41,276 nucleotides of DNA from Methylobacterium sp. J-048 (GCF_022829515.1 NZ_JAKSYL010000231.1:1-41276); one strand, 5' to 3'. Shown: positions 9,496-18,499, numbered from the stretch's first letter. Program-made: numbers and translations. Notes: generated by a model from the letters alone, not told the origin.

Positions 9496-12315
9496 ATGAA
9501 CGATGGATACGAGACCGTCCTGATGAGGGAGGGTGGCGCGATGGGGGCGCTGATCCGTGACCACGATTGGTCCGCGACCCCGTTTGGGCCGACGGCGGAG
9601 TGGGGGAGGCCCCTGCGCGCGGTCCTGGCGATGTGCCTGACCTCGCCGGCCATCAGCGCGCTTTTCTGGGGGCCCGACTTCAGGCTGCTCTACAACGATG
9701 CCTACGCGCCGGCCCTGGCCGAGCGACACCCCGGGGCGCTCGGCCGGCCCGTCGCGCAGGTCTGGTCCGAGATCTGGGACATCCTCGGCGCCCAGCTCAT
9801 CGCCGTGATGGAGACCGGGCAGGGCCTGGTGACCGAGAACCAGTTGCTCATGATCGAGCGACGGGGCCGCCGCGAGGAGACGTTCTGGTCCTACAGCCTG
9901 GTGCCCGTGCGCGACGAAGGCGCGGCGGTGGCCGGCATCTACGTCACGGCGAGCGACAGGACCGCTCAGGTGCAGGCCGAACGGCGGCTCGCGTCCGCGA
10001 CCGCGCGGCAGCGCCGGCTGTTCGAGTGCGCCCCGGGCTTCATCGCGATACTCCAGGGGCCCGAGCACGTCTTCGAGTTCGCCAACGAGGCCTACGTCCG
10101 CCTCGTGGGAGAGCGCGAGCTACTCGGAATGAAGGTCCGAAGCGCCTTGCCGGACATCGAGGGACAGGGTTTCTTCGAGCTCCTCGACGAGGTCTACGCG
10201 TCGGGTCGGCGCCATCTCGCCGATCGCGTGCCGATCCGCCTCCGCCGATCCTCGGAGGTGGTGGAGGAGCGCTTCGTGGCATTCATCTACGAACCCACCC
10301 GTGACGAGGCGGGCCGGGTCACCGGCATCTTCGTGGAGGGGCACGACGTCACCGAGACTCACCTGACGCAGGAGGCCCTGCGCGAGAGCGAGGAGTTCAA
10401 CCGGCGCATCCTCGCCAGCAGCACCGATTGCATCAAGGTGCTCGACCTCGACGGCAGGCTGGTCTTCATGAGCGAGGGCGGACGGCTCGCGATGGAAGTC
10501 GCGGATCTCGACGCCATCGTCGGGAAGCCATGGCCGGACCTCTGGCCGGGTCAGGGACATCGGGACGCGCTGGACGCTGTCGCGGCCGCCCGGGCCGGGC
10601 AGCCCAAATACTTCCAAGCTCTGGCCATTACGGCGGCCGGGACGCCGAAGTGGTGGGACGTCCGGGTCACGCCCATCCTCGATGCGGCGGGACGGCCGGA
10701 GCGGATCCTCTGCGTATCCCGGGACGTTACCGCCACCCGGACGGCCGAGGAGTCCCTCAGAGACTTGAACGCGACGCTGGAGCAGCGGATCGAGGATCGC
10801 ACGCGCGAACGAGACCGGGCCTGGAAGAATTCCCGCGACCTCCAGGCCGTCGTCGGTGCGGACGGTATCTTTCATGCCGTCAACGGGTCCTGGACGACTG
10901 TCCTCGGATGGCACCCCGACGAGGTCGTCGGGCGATGCCACCTCGACTTCAACCATCCCGACGATATCCAGGCGAGCACCGCGGCGCGGGACAGGGCGGC
11001 GACCGAGGGGTTGCCGGTCTACGAGAACCGCGTGCTGCACAAGGACGGCACGTATCGCTGGATCTCGTGGGTGGCCGCGCCCGAGGATGGGGTGATCTAC
11101 GCGAGCGGTCGGAACGTCACCGCGGAAAGGGAGGCGGCCGCCACCCTCGAAGCGGCGCAGGATCAGCTTCGCCAGGCGCAGAAGCTGGAGGCGGTGGGCC
11201 AGCTCACCGGCGGCGTCGCGCACGATTTCAACAACCTGTTGACCGTCATCAAGTCGTCGACCGATCTGCTCAAGCGACCGGACCTCCCGGAGGAGCGGCG
11301 CGCCCGCTACATCGCCGCCATCTCGGATACCGTCGCGCGCGCGGCCAAGCTCACGGGCCAACTCCTGGCCTTCGCGCGGCGACAGGCGCTCAAGCCCGAG
11401 GTGTTCGACGTGGGCCGGAGCGTCGGCACGGTCGGCGACATGGTCTCCTCCCTGACCGGGTCGCGCATCGAGATCGTCACGAACCTGCCGGACGTGCCCT
11501 GCTTCGTCCGCGCCGACCCGAGCCAGTTCGATACGGCCCTGGTCAACCTGGCGGTGAACGCCCGGGATGCCATGGACGGCCAGGGTCGGCTTACCATCCG
11601 GGTCTCGGTGGTGGACGGCATACCTGCGGTCCGTCGGCATAGGCTGGTGAGCGGAAGCTACGTCGCGGTTTCGATATCCGATACGGGAAGCGGCATCCCG
11701 CCGGACCTCGTGGAGCGGATCTTCGAGCCGTTCTTCACCACGAAGCGCGTGGGACAGGGCACCGGGCTCGGCCTCTCCCAGGTCTTCGGGTTCACCAAGC
11801 AGTCGGATGGCGAGATCCGAGTCGAGAGCGCCGTCGGGGAGGGGACCACCTTCACCCTCTATCTGCCGGCCGTCGCCGGGGATGTCCGCGTGGCGGACAC
11901 GAGCGAGCCCGACACCCTGGTGGACGGGCACGGCACGTGTGTGCTCATGGTCGAGGACAACATGGAGGTCGGTGCGTTTGCGGCCCAGACTCTGGCCGAA
12001 CTCGGATACACCACGGTCTGGTCGGTGAACGCCGAGGAGGCCTTGGTCGAGCTGGAGAAAGACACCCAGCGCTTCGACGTGGTGTTTTCCGACGTCGTGA
12101 TGCCGGGCATGGGCGGGGTCGAGCTCGGCCACGCCGTCAGGAAGCTTCATCCGGACCTGCCGGTGGTCCTCACCTCCGGCTACAGCCACGTCCTGGCGCA
12201 GAACGGCACCTACGGATTCGAGCTCCTGCACAAGCCCTACTCGGTCGAGCAACTGTCGCGTATCCTGCGAAAGGCCGCGAGCTGGAAGCGGCGCAGACCC
12301 CTGACGACCGAGTAG
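9496..12315 (+). CDS. Hybrid sensor histidine kinase, four PAS domains plus receiver
   Basis: A 939-residue cytoplasmic hybrid kinase; no membrane segment is seen. Domains in order (approximate): PAS 20-160 starting with the common DWSATPFGPTAEWGRPLR lead; PAS 165-290; PAS 300-415; a short coiled coil (LEQRIEDRTRERDRAWK); PAS 450-555; HisKA with GGVAHDFNNLLTVIKSS and phospho-acceptor His576; HATPase with NLAVNARDAMDG, DTGSGIPPD and GTGLGLSQV; C-terminal receiver with Asp866 in FSDVVMPGMGG and the LHKPYS lysine. ATG 9496 is chosen because PAS sequence begins right after it; ATG 9424 is an alternative. It has no adjacent response regulator gene or output domain. The receiver may feed back on the kinase or pass phosphate on; the stimulus is unknown. 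Confidence 0.94.
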   Translation: MNDGYETVLMREGGAMGALIRDHDWSATPFGPTAEWGRPLRAVLAMCLTSPAISALFWGPDFRLLYNDAYAPALAERHPGALGRPVAQVWSEIWDILGAQLIAVMETGQGLVTENQLLMIERRGRREETFWSYSLVPVRDEGAAVAGIYVTASDRTAQVQAERRLASATARQRRLFECAPGFIAILQGPEHVFEFANEAYVRLVGERELLGMKVRSALPDIEGQGFFELLDEVYASGRRHLADRVPIRLRRSSEVVEERFVAFIYEPTRDEAGRVTGIFVEGHDVTETHLTQEALRESEEFNRRILASSTDCIKVLDLDGRLVFMSEGGRLAMEVADLDAIVGKPWPDLWPGQGHRDALDAVAAARAGQPKYFQALAITAAGTPKWWDVRVTPILDAAGRPERILCVSRDVTATRTAEESLRDLNATLEQRIEDRTRERDRAWKNSRDLQAVVGADGIFHAVNGSWTTVLGWHPDEVVGRCHLDFNHPDDIQASTAARDRAATEGLPVYENRVLHKDGTYRWISWVAAPEDGVIYASGRNVTAEREAAATLEAAQDQLRQAQKLEAVGQLTGGVAHDFNNLLTVIKSSTDLLKRPDLPEERRARYIAAISDTVARAAKLTGQLLAFARRQALKPEVFDVGRSVGTVGDMVSSLTGSRIEIVTNLPDVPCFVRADPSQFDTALVNLAVNARDAMDGQGRLTIRVSVVDGIPAVRRHRLVSGSYVAVSISDTGSGIPPDLVERIFEPFFTTKRVGQGTGLGLSQVFGFTKQSDGEIRVESAVGEGTTFTLYLPAVAGDVRVADTSEPDTLVDGHGTCVLMVEDNMEVGAFAAQTLAELGYTTVWSVNAEEALVELEKDTQRFDVVFSDVVMPGMGGVELGHAVRKLHPDLPVVLTSGYSHVLAQNGTYGFELLHKPYSVEQLSRILRKAASWKRRRPLTTE

Positions 12316-12578
12316 CGCCACGGGGGGCGGGCGTCCCTTCGTCATCGCAGCCGTTCGGGCCGTGCCCGGAGCGCTGGTTACCGTTTCACGCGGCGACCTG
12401 CTCTGTCGCGTCGTGAGATGCGGAACCGCTGGGGTGTGCCGTCATCATCGAGGGGGGATCGTCCTGCGCGGCCAGGGTTCGATGACGGACTTCCGGCTCG
12501 GCGTGAAGCGCGCCCGCGGCGGTCGTCCAGAGCGGCATCCGTGATCCCTCGGGCCGTTGGTTGTGCTCCCCGCGGCCA

Positions 12579-12779
12579 TCAATCACCCTGCTGCTTGATC
12601 TTGTGGTCGATCCGAGCCGACATCGCTTCCCCGCGGGCGGCGCCCTCGTCGCCATGGGTTTCCCCGGAACCGATCAGCCGTGCGTGGTGCCACAGCTCCC
12701 AGAGCCAACTCGCCCGTCGGTCCGTGCCATTTTCGGAGCCCGCACGCACGCGAACCTCGTAGCCGTTCTCGTCTTTCAT
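12579..12779 (-). CDS. Small hypothetical soluble protein
   Basis: A 66-residue charged protein with no recognised domain. It has balanced composition, an amphipathic central segment (SWLWELWHHARLIGSGETHG) and a helical Lys/Ala C-terminus (MSARIDHKIKQQGD), more protein-like than the overlapping frames on both strands. AAGG lies about 9 bases before the ATG. The pattern GYEVRVR...WELWH...ESGETYGDE resembles a short uncharacterised family I associate with Methylobacterium (memory, not verified). It lies on the strand opposite the kinase, next to the paralogue gene at 12846. About 260 bp upstream of it (12316-12578) hold nothing supportable. Confidence 0.55.
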   Translation of the reverse strand: MKDENGYEVRVRAGSENGTDRRASWLWELWHHARLIGSGETHGDEGAARGEAMSARIDHKIKQQGD

Positions 12780-12845
12780 GATTCATGACCTTGCGGGCGA
12801 CCGGTTTCGGAGGCTTCTTCGTTCGATGGTCGCATGGACTGGCCT

Positions 12846-13133
12846 TCACGCCGTCCGCATCGTCACCGCCCCCTGGACGGGGTTGACAGCCTCGACGCGC
12901 GGGACCGACAGGCCGCATTCCGCCAAGGCGGCGAGGTAGCGGTTGCAGGCCGCGACGAGAATGTCACCGGAGGGGGTGGGCAGCACCGCCAGCAACTCGC
13001 GCGTCAGACCGGCGACGGCGGCGTCCCGGCTCGCGTCGGGAAGCCGCTCGTCCGCATCCAGCCGCTCGAGGGCTTGGACGACGTTCTCGGCGACGATGCC
13101 GGCGGAGCGCATGGTGTCGCCCCGGATCAGCAT
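12846..13133 (-). CDS. Conserved hypothetical protein, paralogue of 3911-4201
   Basis: A 95-residue helical protein, clearly homologous over its length to the product of 3911-4201: AGIVAENVVQALERL, RELLAVLPTPS, ACNRYLAAL and the final GAVTMR. No catalytic motif is visible. The longer frame to 13241 has no start signal; ATG 13133 keeps the homologous part (an alternative is the next Met, MRSAGIVAE, seven residues on). It faces away from the kinase on the opposite strand. Its sister copy follows an exported MVCARG gene, and this copy lies about 3.7 kb from the decayed MVCARG copy, so the two small families recur in the same neighbourhoods. Function unknown. Confidence 0.75.
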   Translation of the reverse strand: MLIRGDTMRSAGIVAENVVQALERLDADERLPDASRDAAVAGLTRELLAVLPTPSGDILVAACNRYLAALAECGLSVPRVEAVNPVQGAVTMRTA

Positions 13134-13437
13134 GGTGCCCCGAGGTTGGCCGGCGAGAAGGTTCAGCGGACGTGCCGAAGGCAAGAACCGTCCAACCGTC
13201 TGGCGGCTTCCCAGGTCCGGGCCGCCGCGGAATAGGAACACCGAACCAGTAATCCGGGCCTTTGGAAAGCATCATAATTGCGGGGCCGGTCGTCATAATC
13301 AATCGGCGCCAAAGAATTACCAGAGTTGCTAGACTTATCCCTATGGGTCGCCGGTCGGCATCCCGGCCGGTGCATGGGTAGCTCACCCGATCCGCCGGTG
13401 CACCGGGACTTCATCCGGTTCCGATGGAAGGATGACC

Positions 13438-13665
13438 ATGCTGACGCACATCTGCATCGATCCGACCGATCAATACGGCGAGGCCGAGGTCGTGGTCGTG
13501 TTCAAGAAAAGCGATGGCGCCATCCGTCTGATCACGGTGACCGATACCGGGCACCACGACATCCTTCCCGATCTTGAGGAGGTCCAGCGACAGGACCTCC
13601 TGCATGAGATCGCCGAGGCCTTCCGCGGGCCGGCGCGGCTGCGGGCTCAAGAAAGCGCATGCTGA
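13438..13665 (+). CDS. Small hypothetical protein
   Basis: A 75-residue soluble protein, MLTHICIDPTDQYGEAEVV onward, with alternating hydrophobic strands (EVVVVFKK, IRLITVTDTG) and a C-terminal helix (RQDLLHEIAEAFRGPARL), which suggests a small alpha/beta fold. An ATG two codons upstream (13432) is in frame, but GGAAGG sits directly against it and is 6 bases from 13438, so 13438 is chosen. No family is recognised. The stop overlaps the start of another possible small frame at 13659, which suggests translational coupling if that one is real. Confidence 0.6.
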   Translation: MLTHICIDPTDQYGEAEVVVVFKKSDGAIRLITVTDTGHHDILPDLEEVQRQDLLHEIAEAFRGPARLRAQESAC

Positions 13666-13898
13666 CATGGATCGGCCGTCTAATGCCGCGTGGCGACGGC
13701 GAGCCCGGCTTCGCGGGAATGAGCCGATGCGCTCGGGCGGCGGGGTCCGCCATCGCGCGACGGTGGAATGCGGTCCGGTGGGATCGGCGCCTGCATGGAG
13801 ACGGGGGCACGATGCGTCCGGTCGCATTGCCCGTCGTTTCATCGATCCTGCTCACGGGCGTGGGCCTATGGTTCGTCCTGACGAACATACGCGCTTGA
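13659..13898 (+). CDS. Possible small membrane protein
   Basis: A 79-codon frame beginning at an ATG that overlaps the end of the preceding gene. Its first two-thirds are Arg/Gly-rich and unconvincing. The last 29 residues, from an internal ATG at 13812, form a single membrane segment (LPVVSSILLTGVGLWFVL). A short product from 13812, preceded by GGGGGC, would be a one-helix inner-membrane protein. Either start is uncertain, and the whole frame may be chance. Confidence 0.3.
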   Translation: MLTWIGRLMPRGDGEPGFAGMSRCARAAGSAIARRWNAVRWDRRLHGDGGTMRPVALPVVSSILLTGVGLWFVLTNIRA

Positions 13899-14023
13899 GG
13901 CCGGACGGGGGCAGCCGCTCGGGTCCGCGACACCGATGTCCCGGGACATGGTCGCACGCCCGGCCGGCATCCCGCCGGCTGCCCGCTGGTGGCAGACGCA
14001 GATCCCTCAAGGTCAGGTGCATC

Positions 14024-14554
14024 ATGAAAGCATATGCGGGGGCCTTCGGGGTCGACGGAAGGAACGCGGTCGAACTCGCCGCCGACATCGTCTCGGCCTA
14101 TGTGTCGAACAATCCGGCCCTGCCTTCCGAGATGCCGGGCATTCTCGCCGCCGTTCACGCAGCGCTTGTCGGGTTGCGCCGGGATGGCCCGGCCCGGAAG
14201 CCCACGGCGGCCTCGATCCGGAAATCGGTCACGCGCGAAGCGTTGATCTCGTTCGAGGACGGCAAGCCTTACAAGACCCTGAGGCGTCACCTCGGCGCCT
14301 TGGGGCTCACCCCTGAACTCTACCGGGAGAAATGGGGTCTGCCGCGGGACTACCCGCTGGTGGCGGCCGGCTACTCGGCCGCGCGGTCGGCCTCCGCCAA
14401 GAGGATTGGTTTCGGCCAGCCTCGGAGGGCGGGCGCGCCGGGATCGTGCGTCGTGGCGCGTGCAAGTCCGGACGCGGCGAAGCGTGCCGGGACGGCGGGA
14501 GTCTTCGCGGCGGCGGGTGCAGCCTGCATCCCCGAGCAGGCTGCTGCCGAGTAG
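14024..14554 (+). CDS. MucR/Ros-type transcriptional regulator lacking zinc ligands
   Basis: A 176-residue MucR-family protein. Residues 15-55 match the N-terminal region (ELAADIVSAYVSNNPALPSE). Residues 65-132 match the DNA-binding domain (SIRKSVTREALISFEDGKPY, TLRRHLGALGLTPELYREKW, GLPRDYPLVAAGYS, AKRIGFG). MucR/Ros proteins repress surface polysaccharide, motility and virulence genes in alphaproteobacteria. In zinc-binding members a CxxC pair and two His bind the metal; here those positions read Ser76 and Asp79, His89 is kept and the last His is replaced. Zinc-free members with a packed hydrophobic core are known in this family. The C-terminus (136-176) is an Ala/Arg-rich tail of low information. 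The start at ATG 14024 begins the family homology; the open frame goes much further up. Confidence 0.88.
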   Translation: MKAYAGAFGVDGRNAVELAADIVSAYVSNNPALPSEMPGILAAVHAALVGLRRDGPARKPTAASIRKSVTREALISFEDGKPYKTLRRHLGALGLTPELYREKWGLPRDYPLVAAGYSAARSASAKRIGFGQPRRAGAPGSCVVARASPDAAKRAGTAGVFAAAGAACIPEQAAAE

Positions 14555-14645
14555 GCCGCTTGCCACCCGGGCCCCACGCGCGCCGCGCAAGCCAGAGCAC
14601 GCCTCGGCGACGATCACCTCACGCACAAGCCCAGGGAGGGCTCCG

Positions 14646-15395
14646 ATGCCAGATCATTCGACCATGCGGCGCGCGATTGCCGAACTGCTCGGCACGTTCT
14701 GGCTGACGTTCGGCGGATGCGGGGCGGCGGTCTTGTCGGCAGCCTTCCCCGAACTCGGCATCGGCTTCCTGGGCGTATCCTTCGCCTTCGGCTTTACCGT
14801 CCTGACCATGGCCTACGCCGTCGGGCACATCTCCGGCGGCCACTTCAATCCTGCCGTCACCCTCGGCCTCTGGTCTGCCAAGCGATGCGCGACCAGGCAT
14901 GTCGTCCCGTACGTCGTAGCGCAGGTCGCGGGCGCGGTCCTCGCCGCCGGTGCCCTCTACCTCATTGCGTCAGGCAAGCCGGAATGGGTCCCGAACGGAT
15001 TCGCCTCGAACGGCTACGGCGATCTCAGCCCCGGCAAGTTCGGCGTCGGCGCCTGCCTCGCCATGGAGTTCCTGGCGACGTTCTTCTTCCTGTTCATCAT
15101 CATCGGCACAACCTCGAAGGGGGCGGCGGTGGGTTTTGCCGGCATCCCCATCGGTTTCGCCTTGGTACTGATCCACCTGATCTCGATCCCGGTGACCAAC
15201 ACCTCGGTCAACCCGGCGCGAAGCACGGGACCGGCGCTGTTCGCGGGCGGGCCGTATCTCGCGCAGCTCTGGTTGTTCTGGCTCGCGCCCATCGCCGGGG
15301 CCATGGTCGCGGGCAGCCTCGCCCGCTGGTTCTATGAGCCGGCCGACATCGTCGAGACCACGGTGGTCGAGAAGGCCGCCGTCCTGCCGGCCTGA
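14646..15395 (+). CDS. aqpZ: Aquaporin Z-type water channel
   Basis: A 249-residue MIP-family channel of the inner membrane. Six transmembrane segments and the two half-helices with NPA boxes are seen: HISGGHFNPAVTLG and TNTSVNPARSTGPAL. The N-terminus RRAIAELLGTFWLTFGGCGA is typical of AqpZ. A His in the second half and the Arg after the second NPA fit a narrow, water-selective filter rather than a glycerol facilitator (inference). GGGAGGG lies about 6 bases before the ATG at 14646. It is on its own transcript, 91 bp after the MucR gene. The open reading frame upstream of 14646 overlaps that gene's end and is not coding. Confidence 0.95.
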   Translation: MPDHSTMRRAIAELLGTFWLTFGGCGAAVLSAAFPELGIGFLGVSFAFGFTVLTMAYAVGHISGGHFNPAVTLGLWSAKRCATRHVVPYVVAQVAGAVLAAGALYLIASGKPEWVPNGFASNGYGDLSPGKFGVGACLAMEFLATFFFLFIIIGTTSKGAAVGFAGIPIGFALVLIHLISIPVTNTSVNPARSTGPALFAGGPYLAQLWLFWLAPIAGAMVAGSLARWFYEPADIVETTVVEKAAVLPA

Positions 15396-16149
15396 GGTCG
15401 TGCCCCCGAACGCAGTAAGGACGAGGCGGCTGGATGCCCGTCATCGCGGAGCCGGGTTCACTTCACTGAGCGCCCGCCGTGTCGTGGGTCCGGCCTCAAT
15501 CCACTTATCGTATCGCAGCACCGTCTCGGTACCAGTCGAGACGCCGGATCGATCCCGGCCAGCCTCTATGTTCGCGGACGGCATGCTGATCCGGTCGTCC
15601 GTCGTGAGATGATTTGTGACACGACAGCTTGAGTCAGATCGCGACCGGCTCGTAACCCTGGAGTCCACACCGCGTAGTGCCACCTTGATGAACGCCTACC
15701 GTGGCAAGTCCCCCTGGGTCCGTATAAAAAGGGGCCTTTTTCAGCGATACATCAACGCGATCGTACAAGCATCAGAGCAAGAGTATCCTAGACGAGGAGC
15801 TCACTCATACTTGGCGTCGCTCTCGGTGACGGCCACGAACACGTCGCTGTTTGAGATCGCCGCCGCAGCAGGCGATCACATCATCACTATCTGCCCGACA
15901 GCGGGTGCACTCTGCTGTCCGACGGCGTTCGGCCTTGCCGAAGAAGCATGCACTTCAGCGAGATAGCTCGCTCCGCGTTTACCGGAGACTTTGCAGTGGG
16001 TCAGTGAGGACTAGCCGACGATCACAGCAATATTGTGCTGCGTCCGCGGTCGTCCACTCGGATCTCGCATCGCTGTCAGAGCCCAAGTTGGACCCCGGCA
16101 GACCGGGACTCAAAAACGCCAGATGATTCAAGCAATTAAACGAATCAAA
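15396..16149. other. Gene-poor, lower-GC stretch next to tRNA-Ser
   Basis: About 750 bp without a gene I can support. The best frames are 15616-15966 (+), starting MTRQLESDRDRLVTLESTPR, and 15441-15683 (-), containing VLRYDKWIEAG. Neither has a ribosome binding site or a recognised family. The GC is visibly lower than the neighbours, especially 15600-16140. Lying directly against the 3' end of a tRNA gene, it could be a remnant of an integrated element, but no integrase or direct repeat was found. Confidence 0.4.
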
Positions 16150-16241
16150 TGGCGGAGACGGAGGGATTCGAACCCTCGATACCCCTTTCGGGGTATGCTC
16201 ATTTAGCAAACGAGTGCCTTCAGCCGCTCGGCCACGTCTCC
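16150..16241 (-). tRNA. tRNA-Ser (GCU)
   Basis: A class II tRNA on the minus strand. The acceptor stem GGAGACG (16235-16241) pairs with CGTCTCC (16154-16160), followed by discriminator G and an encoded CCA (16150-16152). The anticodon loop TTGCTAA places anticodon GCT at 16205-16207. A long variable arm (TACCCCGAAAGGGGTA) and the T-loop segment GGTTCGAATCC are seen. Reads AGC and AGU serine codons. Confidence 0.96.
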
Positions 16242-16253
16242 GGCGCTCTGGCT

Positions 16254-17099
16254 CTAGAAGGTCGGATCGGGCGGGTCAACCCGATCCGGGCCGGTGGCTG
16301 CGCGGCGGCGGCGTTCGTAGTGCTTGGCGATGCGCAGATGCCGCGACATCGCGTAGTTCATGGCCGTCAGGAAGCCGTAGGTTCCGCGCAGGACGTGGCG
16401 CCGGCCGAGATAGGCCTTGAGGAAATTACCCGGCAACTCGACGAACACGCGCCAGCTCGGAATCACCACGCCCCGGGCTTCGAGGTCATCCGCCTGCTGG
16501 TCGGAATAGCGGTTGAGCTTGTCCAGCTGGTCGCCCAGCGAGCGCACCGAGAAATGGTGGATGATCCCCCGGAGGCGGCCGGGCTTCACCCCGGGCTCCA
16601 AGGCGACGCGGTCGTGGACCGGGGAGGGGGCATAGCGGCCCCGGTCCTTGCGGTAGAGCCGCACCGGGGTGAGCGTGTAGGCCCAGGGATGGGGCCGCCC
16701 CTCGCCGGGAAACACCTCCGCGATGCCGATCCGCCAAGCCGGCCGGCTGGGCTCGCCGGCGGCTAACAGGGCGCGGATCTCGGCGGCGAGATCGGGGGGG
16801 ACGACCTCGTCGGCGTCGAGGTTCAGCAGCCAGACGTGCCGGCACTGCTCCTCGGCGAAGCGTTTCTGCGGGCCGTAGCCCGGCCAGGGGTTGTGGATCA
16901 CCCGGGCGCCGAGCGAAGCCGCCAGCGCCTGGGTGCCGTCCGTGGAGCCCGAATCGACCACCACGAGATCGTCGGTCAGGTCGCGCACCGCCCGGATGGT
17001 CGCGCCGATCCGGTCGGCCTCGTTCCGGGCGATGATGAAGATCGACAGCGGCAGCGGCGCTAGGCCGCTCGCCCGAGAGCCCATCAGCGCTTCGGTCAC
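16254..17099 (-). CDS. Family 2 glycosyltransferase
   Basis: A 281-residue GT2 (GT-A fold) enzyme, similar to LPS-core sugar transferases of the WaaE type. Seen: the nucleotide-sugar binding start PLSIFIIARNEADRIGATIR, DSGSTDGTQALA, and the metal-binding LNLDADEVV (DxD region). No membrane segment is strong. Its ATG overlaps the lysA stop by 4 bases (ATGA), so it is the last gene of the lptM-lysA run. A role in lipopolysaccharide or other envelope sugar assembly is likely; the acceptor and donor sugars are not known. It ends just 12 bp from the tRNA-Ser gene. Confidence 0.9.
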   Translation of the reverse strand: MTEALMGSRASGLAPLPLSIFIIARNEADRIGATIRAVRDLTDDLVVVDSGSTDGTQALAASLGARVIHNPWPGYGPQKRFAEEQCRHVWLLNLDADEVVPPDLAAEIRALLAAGEPSRPAWRIGIAEVFPGEGRPHPWAYTLTPVRLYRKDRGRYAPSPVHDRVALEPGVKPGRLRGIIHHFSVRSLGDQLDKLNRYSDQQADDLEARGVVIPSWRVFVELPGNFLKAYLGRRHVLRGTYGFLTAMNYAMSRHLRIAKHYERRRRAATGPDRVDPPDPTF

Positions 17100-18364
17100 G
17101 CCAGCCAGTCCGGCACCCGGTCGAGGGCGACGAGAGCCTCCACGCTCACGCGCGGGCGCACCACGGCCGCCCGATCGCCGCGCACCAGCACCTCCGGCAC
17201 CAGGGCGCGGGTGTTGTAGGTGCCGGCCTGGACCGCCCCGTAGGCGCCTGCGCTCATCACGGCGATCAGGTCGCCGGCCGTCACCGCGGGCATCTCGCGG
17301 TTGAGGGCGAGGTAGTCGCCGGTCTCGCAGACCGGGCCGACCACGTCGGCGACCATGCGGGGCGTGTCCGGCCCCGGCTCGGCGACGGGGCGCAGCCCGT
17401 GATAGGCCTCGTACAGGGTCGGGCGGATCAGATCGTTCATCGCGGCGTCAACGATCACGAAGGTGCGTCCCTCGGAGTGCTTCACGTACAGCACCCGGGT
17501 CACCAGGATCCCGGCATTGCCGGAAATCATCCGGCCGATCTCGAAGACCGGGCGCAGGCCGAGCGGCGTGAAATGCGGCCGGAGGGTCTCGGCCAGGGCG
17601 GCGGGGTCGGGCGGCGGGGCGTTGTCGTCGCGGTACGGGATGCCGAGGCCGCCGCCGAAATCGATGTGGCGCAGGGGATGGCCGGCCGCCAGGAGCTGCC
17701 GGGCAAGCTCGGCGAGCAGCTTGGCCGCGCTAGCGAATGGCGCCAGGTCGGTGATCTGGCTGCCGATATGCATGTCGACGCCGTGGATCGCGATCCCCGG
17801 CAGCGCGGCGGCCGCGGCATAGACCGCCGGGGCCCGGGTGATCGGGATGCCGAACTTGTTCTCGTACTTGCCGGTGGAGATCTTGGCGTGGGTGCCGGCA
17901 TCCACGTCCGGGTTGACCCGCACCGAGACGGGGGCCTTCAGGCCGAGGGCGACGGCCGTCTCGGAAAGCTGGGCCAGCTCCGGATCGCTCTCGACGTTGA
18001 AGCAGAAGATGCCGGCCTGGAGCGCCGCCACCATCTCGTCCCGGGTCTTGCCGACGCCGGAGAACACGATCTTGGCTGGATCGACCCCGGCCGCCAGCGC
18101 CCGGTGCAGCTCGCCGCCGGAGACGATGTCCATGCCGGCGCCCTGGTTGGCGAGCGTCCGCAGCACGGCCTGATTCGAGTTCGCCTTCATGGCGAAGCAG
18201 ACCAGCGCGTCGTCACCCGCGAAGGCTTCGGCGAACACGCGGTAATGCCGCTCCAGGGTGGCGGTGCTGTAGCAGTAGAACGGCGTGCCGACCTCCGCGG
18301 CGAGGCCCGTCAGGTCGACGTCCTCGGCCTGCAGGCGGCCGTCGCGATAGTGGAAATGGTGCAT
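17096..18364 (-). CDS. lysA: Diaminopimelate decarboxylase
   Basis: A 422-residue PLP enzyme that decarboxylates meso-diaminopimelate to L-lysine, the last step of lysine synthesis. The PLP lysine is Lys60 in FAMKANSNQAVL; HIGSQI, the glycine-rich FGGGLGIPY and the C-terminal catalytic cysteine in GPVCETGDYLAL are also present. The length is normal. ATG 18364 begins MHHFHYRDGRLQ, the usual N-terminus. The frame is open up to 18445, but that stretch runs into a region coding for nothing recognisable. It is downstream of lptM and overlaps the glycosyltransferase by 4 bases. Confidence 0.96.
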   Translation of the reverse strand: MHHFHYRDGRLQAEDVDLTGLAAEVGTPFYCYSTATLERHYRVFAEAFAGDDALVCFAMKANSNQAVLRTLANQGAGMDIVSGGELHRALAAGVDPAKIVFSGVGKTRDEMVAALQAGIFCFNVESDPELAQLSETAVALGLKAPVSVRVNPDVDAGTHAKISTGKYENKFGIPITRAPAVYAAAAALPGIAIHGVDMHIGSQITDLAPFASAAKLLAELARQLLAAGHPLRHIDFGGGLGIPYRDDNAPPPDPAALAETLRPHFTPLGLRPVFEIGRMISGNAGILVTRVLYVKHSEGRTFVIVDAAMNDLIRPTLYEAYHGLRPVAEPGPDTPRMVADVVGPVCETGDYLALNREMPAVTAGDLIAVMSAGAYGAVQAGTYNTRALVPEVLVRGDRAAVVRPRVSVEALVALDRVPDWLA

Positions 18365-18499
18365 CTCGGCCGTGTCTCTCCTGCACGCCGGAGCGCAGGG
18401 TGTTTCCCGTGAAACATCCCGACGGCCTGCCGGCGGGGCGCCCAACGACGAGGGGCGCGAGACGGCGCAGGCGCGGAGCGCGGCTCCGGCACAAGCCGT

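Noticed and set aside
10120..12345. 741-codon minus-strand frame opposite the hybrid kinase
   Set aside because: Shadow of the kinase gene; no recognisable domain, and the plus strand has full PAS, HisKA, HATPase and receiver motifs.
15441..15683. Minus-strand frame of 80 codons containing VLRYDKWIEAG
   Set aside because: Some protein-like composition but no ribosome binding site, known family or neighbour support.
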